Positions 53,711-62,594 of a DNA stretch of 64,000 bases are shown in pieces (position 1 is the stretch's first letter; each line of letters starts with the position of its first letter). The notes beneath the pieces are model-generated. The model made no database searches, was not told the DNA's origin, and saw only the letters and a program-made list of their open reading frames with translations. This stretch comes from Cupriavidus basilensis OR16. GTDB taxonomy: Bacteria > Pseudomonadota > Gammaproteobacteria > Burkholderiales > Burkholderiaceae. A program made the position numbers and the translations under genes. The stretch is taken from contig NZ_AHJE01000066.1 in assembly GCF_000243095.1 (NCBI RefSeq), positions 16,196 to 80,195 on the forward strand, given 5' to 3'.

Positions 53711-55294
53711 ATGAAACTGAATCCCGCCCTGCGCGCCGCCCTCGCGGCGAGCGCGCTCGCCCTGGCCAGCGCCAGCCTGCCCGTGCTGGCGCAGACCAAG
53801 ACGCTCAAGGTCGTGGCCCATGCCGACCTGAAGATCCTCGACCCGACCTTCACCACCGCCTACATCACGCGCAACTTCGGCTACATGGTCTACGACACGC
53901 TGTTCGCGCAGGATGCGAGCGGCAAGCCGCAACCGCAGATGGTGGACAAGTACAGCAGTTCCAAGGACGGCAAGCAGTGGAGCTTCACCCTGCGACCCGG
54001 CCTCAAGTTCTCGGATGGCAGCGCGGTCACCGCGGCCGACGCCGTCGCATCGCTGCAGCGCTGGGGCGCACGCGACAGCCTGGGCCGCGCCATGGGCGAC
54101 GCCGGCGCCGAATGGAAGGCGCTCGACGCACGCAGTGTCACGCTCACGCTCAAGGAGCCCTTTGGCATGGTGCTCGACGCGCTGGCCAAGCCATCGGGCT
54201 TTCCGCCGGTGATCCTGCCGGAGCGCCTGGCCCGGATGCCCGCCACCGCGCCGCTGCCCGAGGTGATGGGCTCAGGCCCCTTCGTCTTCAAGCGCGACGA
54301 ATGGGTACCGGGCAACAAGGCGGTCTTCGTGCGCAACCCGAACTACGTGGCGCGCAGCGAGCCGGCGAGCGGGCTAGCCGGCAGCAAGAAGAGCCAGTTC
54401 GAGCGCGTCGAATGGCTCTACCTGCCGGACGCCAACAGTGCCATCGCAGCGCTCAAGCGCGGCGAGGTCGACCTGGTGGAGCAGGTGCCACCGGACTACA
54501 TCGCCCCGCTGCGTGCCGACACCAACGTCAAGATCGGCTCGGGCGGCGCCTACCAGGGCGTGCTGGTGATGAACCAGCTGCATCCGCCCTTCAATAACCC
54601 GAAGGTACGCCAGGCCTTCCTGCAGGCAGTGAGCCAGGACCGCTTCACCGCGGCCATGGGGTATCCGCTCGACATGCGCATGAACTACTGCGCCACCTAT
54701 TTCATCTGCGGCGGCGCCAACGATACGGCAGCCGGTGCCGAACCCTACCGCAAGGCCGACCTGGCCCGCGCCAAGCAGTTGCTGGGCGCGGCCGGCTACA
54801 AGGGCGAGAAGGTGGTGCTGCTGGTGCCGACCGACGTGCCCCATCTCAACGCCGAGGCGCTGATGGCGGCGCAGACCATGCGCAGCATGGGCATGAACGT
54901 GGACATGCAGAACATGGACTGGGCCTCCATCGGCGCGCGCCGTGCCAAGCGCGATGCGCCCGAGGCCGGCGGCTGGAACATGTACGTGACGGTGGCGGGC
55001 GAGTTCGATTCGAATTCGCCGATCACCAACGCCTACCTCAGCGCCGCCTGCGGCAACAGCCTGCCCGGCTGGCCCTGCGACAAGCCGCTCGATGCGCTGC
55101 GCACCGCCTGGATCCGCGAGACCGTGCCGGCCAAGCGCAAGGAACTGCTCGACGCCTTCCAGAAGCGCGCCTATGAGGCCGTGCCCTATGTGAATGCCGG
55201 CCAGTACTCGGCGGCCTTCGCGGCGCGCGCCAGCCTCAAGGGCGTCGACAAGCTGTGGGCCGGCATGCCTACGGTCTGGATGCTCGACAAGTAG
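53711..55294 (+). CDS. Peptide/opine ABC transporter substrate-binding protein (family 5)
   Basis: Periplasmic receptor of 527 residues. Signal peptide ending LPVLAQT, then VVAHADLKILDPTFTTAYITRNFGYMVYDTLFA, the DppA/OppA-type domain start, and YQGVLVMNQLHPPFNNPKVRQAF. It probably binds a short peptide, N-acyl amino acid or similar compound. TGGAGACCTGCCG precedes the ATG. The membrane and ATPase genes follow. Confidence 0.92.
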   Translation: MKLNPALRAALAASALALASASLPVLAQTKTLKVVAHADLKILDPTFTTAYITRNFGYMVYDTLFAQDASGKPQPQMVDKYSSSKDGKQWSFTLRPGLKFSDGSAVTAADAVASLQRWGARDSLGRAMGDAGAEWKALDARSVTLTLKEPFGMVLDALAKPSGFPPVILPERLARMPATAPLPEVMGSGPFVFKRDEWVPGNKAVFVRNPNYVARSEPASGLAGSKKSQFERVEWLYLPDANSAIAALKRGEVDLVEQVPPDYIAPLRADTNVKIGSGGAYQGVLVMNQLHPPFNNPKVRQAFLQAVSQDRFTAAMGYPLDMRMNYCATYFICGGANDTAAGAEPYRKADLARAKQLLGAAGYKGEKVVLLVPTDVPHLNAEALMAAQTMRSMGMNVDMQNMDWASIGARRAKRDAPEAGGWNMYVTVAGEFDSNSPITNAYLSAACGNSLPGWPCDKPLDALRTAWIRETVPAKRKELLDAFQKRAYEAVPYVNAGQYSAAFAARASLKGVDKLWAGMPTVWMLDK

Positions 55295-55333
55295 AAACGA
55301 AGAACGAACGAAAGAACGAAAACGAAAAAACGA
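55295..55333 (+). repeat. Purine-rich AACGAA-type repeats in leader of the first permease gene
   Basis: Degenerate units built on GAACGAA and AAACGA run from the binding-protein stop to CGACCCACCGAGGAGACACG. Third low-complexity leader in this operon. Confidence 0.75.
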
Positions 55334-55353
55334 CCCACCGAGGAGACACGACG

Positions 55354-56288
55354 ATGGGCTACCTGCTCCGACGCCTGGCCGCGACGCTACCCGTGATGGC
55401 GGTGGTAGCCATCGTGGTGTTCCTGCTGATCCACTTGTCGCCGGGCGACCCGGCTGCGCTGATTGCGGGCGACCTCGCCACGGTCGACGACATCGCAAAA
55501 CTGCGCGGCGCACTGGGCCTGGACCTGCCGCTGTGGCGGCAGTTCGTGCTGTGGCTCGGCCGGCTCGCGACCGGCGACCTCGGCACCTCGATCTTCACCC
55601 AGGTACCGGTGGCCCGCTTGCTGGCGCAGCGGCTGGAACCCACGGCCTCCATCGCCGCGCTGACCATGCTGCTGACCTTGCTGGTCGCCGTACCGCTGGG
55701 CACGCTTGCGGCCTACCGCGCCGGTAGCTGGATCGACCGGCTGGTGATGCTGTTCGCGGTGCTGGCGTTTTCGCTGCCGGTGTTCCTGGTGGGCTACCTG
55801 CTGGTCTATGCCTTCGCCATCCAGCTGCCCTGGTTTCCGGTGCAGGGTTATGCGCGCTTCGCTGATGGTGCAGGCGAATGGCTGCGCAGCCTGGTCCTGC
55901 CCTGCGTCAACCTGGCGCTGGTCTATATCGCGCTGGTGACGCGCATGACGCGCGCCACCGTGCTTGAGGTGCTGCACGAGGACTACATCCGCACCGCGCG
56001 CGCCAGGGCCTGGGCGTGCTGCCGGTGCTGGGCCACGCGCTGCGCAACGCGGCAATCCCGATCGCCACCACCATCGGCATGGGCATCGCGCTGCTGATCG
56101 GCGGCGTGGTCGTCACCGAGAGCGTGTTCGCCATCCCGGGCGTTGGCCGCCTGGTGGTCGACTCGGTGCAGCGCCACGATTACCCGGTAATCCAGAGCGT
56201 GCTGCTGATCTCGGCCGGTGTCTACGTGTTGATCAACCTGATGATCGACCTGAGCTACCGCCTGTTCGATCCGCGCATCAAGTACTGA
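55354..56288 (+). pseudogene. Peptide ABC transporter permease (DppB type), one-base deletion
   Basis: Inner-membrane permease, about 311 residues if intact. YLLRRLAATLPVMAVVAIVVFLLIHLSPGDPA is the DppB N-terminus. After EDYIRTARA the frame is lost at 56003-56008, where CGCCAGGGCC would need one more A to give RAKGLG, the EAA-loop motif. The remaining part (VLPVLGHALRNAAIPIATTIGMGI ... YRLFDPRIKY) is intact in the other frame. The lesion is a single base, so a sequencing error is possible. If real, the transporter would be dead. Confidence 0.88.
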
Positions 56289-56329
56289 CATCCGGTACCA
56301 ATCCCATCCTTGCCGCGAGACCTGCCACC

Positions 56330-57232
56330 ATGTCCACCTCCCTGCCCGTGACCGAAGGCGCCGCCCCCAGCGCGGCGGTGCCACAGGACACCCCCTTCAC
56401 GCTGCCGCGCTGGCACTGGGCGCGCAAGCACCCCATGCTGATCATTGGCGCGCTGTTGCTGGCCGCGATTGCCGCGCTCTCCATCGGCGCGCCCTGGATC
56501 GCCACCTTCGATCCCCAGGATATCGACCCGCTAGCGCGCATGCAGCCGCCTTCGGCCGAGCACTGGTTCGGCACCGACGCGCTCGGCCGCGATGTGTTCA
56601 GCCGCGCGGTCTGGGGCGGGCGCGTCTCGATGGTGGTCGGCCTGTCGGTCGGCCTGCTGGCGACCGTATTTGGCGTGCTGCTCGGCCTCACCGCGGGCTT
56701 CGTGCGCTGGGCCGATTCGTTCGTGATGCGCGTGATGGACGGCTTGATGGCCATTCCCGGCATCCTGCTGGCGATCGCGCTGATGGCCGTCACGCAGGCC
56801 AGCCTCACGGCCGTGATCGTCGCCATCACCATCCCCGAGGTGCCGCGCGTGGTGCGGCTGGTGCGCTCGCTGGCGCTCACGCTGCGCGAGCAGCTCTACG
56901 TCGAGGCGGCGCATGCGGTGGGCACCCGCCTGCCGGTGATCCTGGCGCGCCATGTGGTGCCCAATATGGTGGCGCCGCTGATCGTGCAAGCCACCTTCGT
57001 GGCCGCTGCCGCCGTGCTGACGGAAGCGGCGCTGTCCTTCCTCGGCGTCGGCGTGCCCGGGCAGACACCGAGCTGGGGCAACATGATGGCCGAGGGCCGC
57101 AACTTCGTCGCGGTGGCGTTCCATATCATCCTTTACCCCGGCATCCTGCTGGCCGCGACGGTGCTGGCGATCAACCTGCTGGGCGACGGCTTGCGGGACG
57201 CGCTCGATCCGCGCCTGGCGCGGCAACTCTGA
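56330..57232 (+). CDS. Peptide ABC transporter permease (DppC type)
   Basis: Inner-membrane permease of 300 residues with six helices. FGTDALGRDVFSRAVWGGRVSMVVG and YVEAAHAVGTRLPVILARHVVPNM (EAA loop) and FLGVGVPGQTPSWGNMM are DppC hallmarks. The ATG at 56330 lies 41 bp after the DppB-like stop; the ATPase gene starts 14 bp after its end. Confidence 0.92.
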   Translation: MSTSLPVTEGAAPSAAVPQDTPFTLPRWHWARKHPMLIIGALLLAAIAALSIGAPWIATFDPQDIDPLARMQPPSAEHWFGTDALGRDVFSRAVWGGRVSMVVGLSVGLLATVFGVLLGLTAGFVRWADSFVMRVMDGLMAIPGILLAIALMAVTQASLTAVIVAITIPEVPRVVRLVRSLALTLREQLYVEAAHAVGTRLPVILARHVVPNMVAPLIVQATFVAAAAVLTEAALSFLGVGVPGQTPSWGNMMAEGRNFVAVAFHIILYPGILLAATVLAINLLGDGLRDALDPRLARQL

Positions 57233-57246
57233 AAGGGGACCCACTC

Positions 57247-58283
<1,037 letters not shown>

Positions 58284-58287
<4 letters not shown>

Positions 58288-59276
58288 GTACCGCCACTGC
58301 CACGCGCTCGCCTTTGCTCAAGGTCGAGCAGCTCAAGAAGCATTACATCGCGCCGCAGCGCTGGTTGGCGCCGCGCAAGCCGCCGATCCAGGCGGTGGAC
58401 GGCGTGTCCTTCACCGTCGAGCGCGGCGAGACGCTCTCGCTGGTCGGCGAATCCGGCTGCGGCAAGACCACCACCGCCAAGTCGGTGCTGCGCCTGGTCG
58501 AGCCCACCTCGGGCTCGGTGCAACTCGATGGCGAGGAGTTGCTGGGCCTGCCGGCAAGCACCATGCGCCTGCGCCGGCGCGATCTGCAGATCATCTTCCA
58601 GGACCCCTACGCTTCGCTAAGCCCGCGCCTGACGGCGGGCGAGATCGTTAGCGAGCCGCTGCGCAATTTCGGCATGCATTCGCGTGCCGAGCGCGCCGAA
58701 CGCGTGCAGTGGCTGTTCAGCAAGGTCGGCCTGCGCCCGGAGGCGGTCAAGAAATTCCCGCACGAATTCTCGGGCGGCCAGCGGCAACGGCTGGGCATCG
58801 CGCGCGCGCTCGCGCTCAACCCCAAGCTGATCGTCTGCGACGAACCGGTGTCGGCGCTCGACGTCTCGGTGCAGGCGCAGGTGGTCAACCTGCTGATGGA
58901 CCTGCAGGCCGAGCTCGGCATCGCCTACCTGTTCGTCGCGCACGACCTGGCGGTGGTGCGCCACATCAGCCACCGGGTCGCCGTGATGTACCTGGGCCAG
59001 ATTGTCGAACTAGCCGACCGCGACACCTTGTTCTGCGCACCGCGCCACCCGTACACCGAGATCCTGTTGTCCGCGGTGCCAGTGCCCAATCCGCGCACGC
59101 CGGCCCGGCGCCTGCTGCTGCAAGGCGACCCGCCAAGCCCGGCCAACCCGCCGTCGGGCTGCCGCTTTCACACACGCTGCCCGCTGGCGCAAGCCGTATG
59201 CAAGAAACAGACGCCCGCCCTCACCGAACGGTCATCCGCCGGCGGTGGGCATCAGGTGGCCTGCCATTTCCGTTGA
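58284..59276 (+). CDS. Peptide ABC transporter ATPase (DppF type)
   Basis: ATPase of 330 residues. Walker A GESGCGKTT, FQDPYASLSPR, FSGGQRQRLGIARAL, VCDEPVSALDVS, and the Cys-rich tail GCRFHTRCPLAQAVC. The ATGA overlap with the DppD-type gene shows translational coupling. The D-aminoacylase gene follows after 32 bp with an AAAGAGGAACCCG ribosome site. Confidence 0.93.
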
Positions 59277-59308
59277 CCGACTCGCTGCAGACCAAAAAGA
59301 GGAACCCG

Positions 59309-60785
59309 ATGTCCGACTCTAATTCCACGCACTACGACCTGCTGATCGCTGGCGGCACCGTGATCGACGGCAGCAAGGCACCCCGCTTTGGCGCCGATAT
59401 CGGCGTGCGCGGCGGCCGCATCGCGGCGATCGGCAACCTGGCCGGGCACACGGCCGACCGGACGCTGGACGCGGCGGGCCAGATCGTCGCCCCCGGCTTC
59501 ATCGATGCGCACACGCATGACGACCAGGCCGTGCTGTCACAGGCCACCATGCCCTTCAAGATCTCGCAGGGCGTAACGACCGTGATTGCCGGCAATTGCG
59601 GCATCAGTGCCGCCCCGTTGCGCGCCGACATGGACCTGCCCATGCCACTGAGCCTGATCGACTCGCCGGCCGAAGGCCGTTTCACCACCTTCGCGGCTTA
59701 CCTCGACGCGCTGCGCGCCACGCCAAGCTCCGTTAACGTGGCGGCGATGGTCGGGCATTCGACGCTGCGCGCGGTCATCATGCCGGCGTTGGACCGGCCT
59801 GCGAACGCCGAAGAGATCGCCGCCATGCAAGCGCTGGTTGAGGAGGCCATGCAGGCCGGCGCGATCGGCCTGTCGACCGGTACCTTCTACCCGCCCGCCG
59901 CCAAGGCGACGACCGAGGAAATCATCGAAGTCTGCCGGCCGCTCAGCGCGCGCAAGGCGCTGTACGTCACGCATATGCGCGACGAGTCCGACCATGTCAT
60001 GCAGTCGCTGGAAGAAACCTTCCGCATCGGCCGCGAGCTCGACGTGCCGGTGGTGGTGTCGCACCACAAGGTGCAGAACACGGCGAACTTCGGCAGGAGC
60101 CAGGTCACGCTGCCATTCATCCGTGAAACCATGAAGCACCAGTGCGTCTCGCTCGACTGCTACCCGTACACGGCCGGCTCCACCATGATCCGCACCGACC
60201 GCGGCATGCTCGAAGGCCGCGTGCTGATCTCCGCCAGCCAGCCGCACCCTGAATGCGCGGGCCGCGATCTCGATGACATCGCCAGGGAATGGGGCGTGGC
60301 CAAGGACGAGGCCGCGCGCCGCCTGCAGCCGGGCAGCGCGGTCTACTTCCTGATGGACGAGAACGACGTGCAGCGCATCCTCGCCTTCGACGAAACCATG
60401 ATCGGCTCCGACGGCATTCCGGTTGGCGAAAGCCCGCATCCCCGCCTGTCCGCATCCCCGCCTGTGGGGCACCTTCCCGCGCGTACTCGGCCACTACTGC
60501 CGCGAGGTTGGACTGTTCCCGCTGGAGACGGCGGTCTGGAAGATGACCGGCCTGACGGCACGCAACTTCGGCCTGCACCAGCGCGGCACGCTCGAAGTGG
60601 GCCACCATGCCGACATCGTGATCTTCGACGCCGCCAACGTACGCGACGCCGCCAGCTACGAAACCCCCACCCGCCCGGCCGAAGGCATCGACACCGTGAT
60701 CGTCAATGGCGCGATTACCTGGCGACACGGCACGCACAGTGGTGCGCGCAACGGCCAGGTCATCAGCCGGCAAGCCATCCGGTAG
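59309..60785 (+). pseudogene. N-acyl-D-amino-acid deacylase (D-aminoacylase), 16-bp duplication
   Basis: Amidohydrolase-superfamily enzyme of about 486 residues if intact. GFIDAHTHDDQAVL (metal site), GNCGIS, HMRDESD, SHHKVQN and GSDGIPVG (catalytic Asp) are seen. After ESPHPRL the frame is shifted by a perfect 16-bp tandem duplication (60434-60465). Removing one copy restores ESPHPRLWGTFPRVLGHYCRE and the C-terminal GLHQRGTLEVGHHADIVIFD. It would release D-amino acids from N-acyl forms, feeding the FAD oxidoreductase at the start of the operon. Confidence 0.9.
60434..60465 (+). repeat. Perfect 16-bp tandem duplication in the D-aminoacylase gene
   Basis: CCGCATCCCCGCCTGT at 60434-60449 is repeated at 60450-60465. 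Since 16 is not a multiple of three, it breaks the frame. Loss of one copy would restore the gene. Confidence 0.95.
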
Positions 60786-61121
60786 GAACAGGAACCGCCG
60801 CCACAGCCCTGGCTTCGGGCATTTCCTGCCGATCGCGGGATCACTCCCGGGAGAGCGAAATGCCCGATATGGCGCATTACCGGTTCTTGACGACAATTGA
60901 CGCGGTTAGGCGACGCGGCACAACACGACACGCCGCGCCAGCGAGCCGCCTGGCCAGCCTGCCGCGCCAGGCCCACCCCTGCCGCGGACGTTGGCCGCGC
61001 CGTTATCGCCCAGGCGCCGACTTGTCAACCCACTCGAATAGCCAGCCAATGCCCTCGGGCTTTCGGCCCAAGTCCCGCCTGCGCGGCTACAATGGCCCGC
61101 CACACGCTTGCCGTTCACACC
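60786..61121. other. 336-bp region after D-aminoacylase with an 11-bp inverted repeat
   Basis: TCGGGCATTTC (60815-60825) and GAAATGCCCGA (60857-60867) are perfect inverted repeats enclosing a second small dyad (CGGGA..TCCCG). It may be the operon terminator, though no T run follows. Nothing else is supported up to the monooxygenase-fold gene. Confidence 0.55.
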
Positions 61122-61415
61122 ATGTCCACAACGTACACGCTTGTCGGAATTGCGCGCGCCAAGGCCCACCGCCGTGAGGTCCTGGTTGCCAAGCTGGCCG
61201 CGCTGCGCCTGCGCGGCGCCATGGAACCCGGCTGCCTGCGCTACCACGTGGGGGAGGACGCCGAGGATGCCGAGGTGTTCGTGCTCTACATGGAATGGAA
61301 TTCCAGGCACGCGCTGGAATCACATCTCAACAGCGAATATGTGCGTGACTTTCACGCCACCCGCCAGGAATTCCTGGAAGGCGATATCAATTTCCGGTGG
61401 TTGAATGCTGCCTGA
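61122..61415 (+). CDS. Antibiotic biosynthesis monooxygenase (ABM) domain protein
   Basis: Small protein of 97 residues with a ferredoxin-like ABM fold: AKAHRREVLVAKLAALRLRGAMEPGCLRYHVGED and FVLYMEWNSRHALESHLNSEYVRDF. Members are quinol monooxygenases or heme-related enzymes and often work as dimers. An earlier ATG at 61092 would add 10 residues. It stands alone, with no context for its substrate. Confidence 0.78.
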   Translation: MSTTYTLVGIARAKAHRREVLVAKLAALRLRGAMEPGCLRYHVGEDAEDAEVFVLYMEWNSRHALESHLNSEYVRDFHATRQEFLEGDINFRWLNAA

Positions 61416-61580
61416 CGGTCGTCCCGGCTGTTGTCAAAAGTGATTCAAATCGGCTTTTTCAGCTAAAGCCGAACGCCTTCCCGCCCTGGGGTCCCGGCTC
61501 CGCTTGTCATTCTCCCGACACCGATCTATCACTCTGAGTGACGCTCCTGCGCATACGGAGCGCAAGCTTCGGAGTGGATC

Positions 61581-62588
61581 ATGGAAGTCAAGGATGGTTT
61601 CGTCGGCACTGTCGGCCATACACCTCTGATCCGGCTGGCAGGCCTGAGCTCGGAGACCGGTTGCGAGATCCTCGGCAAGGCCGAGTTCCTGAATCCGGGC
61701 GGCTCGGTCAAAGACCGGGCGGCGCTGTACATCATCCGCGACGCCGAACGGCGGGGCGTGCTAAAGCCTGGCGGGACCGTCGTGGAAGGCACCGCCGGCA
61801 ATACCGGCATCGGCCTGGCGCATATCTGCGCCGCGCGCGGCTACCGCTGCATCGTGGTCATCCCCGACACCCAGTCCCCGGAAAAAATGGACCGCCTGCG
61901 CCTGCTTGGCGCCGAGGTGCGCCCGGTACCGGCGGCGCCCTACGCCGACCCCAACAACTACCAGAAAGTGGCCGGACGCCTGGCCGAGGAAAGGGAAAAC
62001 GCCGTCTGGGCCAACCAGTTCGACAACCTCGCCAACCGCCAGGCCCACTACGAGACCACCGGCCCGGAAATCTGGCACGACACCGCCGGCAAGGTCGACG
62101 CCTTCGTCTGCGCCACCGGCACGGGAGGCACGCTGGCGGGCGTCGCGCGTTACCTGAAAGAGAAAGAGCGCAACCCGCCTGTGCGCATCGTGCTGGCCGA
62201 CCCCCACGGCAGCGGGCTGTACCACTTCGTCAAGCACCACGCGATCAAGGCCGAGGGCAACTCCATCACCGAGGGCATCGGCTCCAGCCGCGTCACCGCC
62301 AACCTGGCGGACACGCCGATCGACGATGCGGTGCGGATCGACGACCAGGCCTGCGTCGACATGGTGTACCGGCTGCTGCACGAGGAAGGCTTATGGGTGG
62401 GCGGCTCGTCCGGCATCAACGTGGCGGCGGCGGTTTGGCTGGCCCACGAGATGGGGCCGGGCCATACGATCGTTACCCTGCTGAGCGACCGCGGCGACCT
62501 GTATGCCGGGCGCCTGTTCAACGCCGACTGGCTGGCCGCGAAGGGGCTGACACCGCATGTGCCGGCACCAGGCGTGGCACGGCCGTGA
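61581..62588 (+). CDS. Cysteine synthase / cystathionine beta-synthase-like PLP enzyme
   Basis: Fold-type II PLP enzyme of 335 residues. VGHTPLIRLAGL, FLNPGGSVKDRAA with Lys44, GTAGNTGIGLA phosphate loop, and GTGGTLAGVARYL are seen. The C-terminal half (LHEEGLWVGGSSGINVAAA) fits CysK/CysM relatives. It probably forms cysteine or a related amino acid from an activated serine and a thiol. A dyad CGGCTTT-N7-AAAGCCG (61451-61471) lies in the upstream gap. The next gene is convergent, 6 bp away. Confidence 0.85.
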   Translation: MEVKDGFVGTVGHTPLIRLAGLSSETGCEILGKAEFLNPGGSVKDRAALYIIRDAERRGVLKPGGTVVEGTAGNTGIGLAHICAARGYRCIVVIPDTQSPEKMDRLRLLGAEVRPVPAAPYADPNNYQKVAGRLAEERENAVWANQFDNLANRQAHYETTGPEIWHDTAGKVDAFVCATGTGGTLAGVARYLKEKERNPPVRIVLADPHGSGLYHFVKHHAIKAEGNSITEGIGSSRVTANLADTPIDDAVRIDDQACVDMVYRLLHEEGLWVGGSSGINVAAAVWLAHEMGPGHTIVTLLSDRGDLYAGRLFNADWLAAKGLTPHVPAPGVARP

Positions 62589-62594
62589 GGCTCG

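Noticed and set aside
60815..60867. Strong terminator after D-aminoacylase
   Set aside because: The inverted repeat is perfect but its loop is long and no T run follows, so I list it only as a repeat-bearing gap.
58709..61177. 822-residue plus-strand frame that seems to fuse ABC ATPase, D-aminoacylase and downstream DNA
   Set aside because: Only the middle part is real D-aminoacylase code; the first part is an out-of-frame reading of the ATPase and the last part follows the 16-bp duplication.
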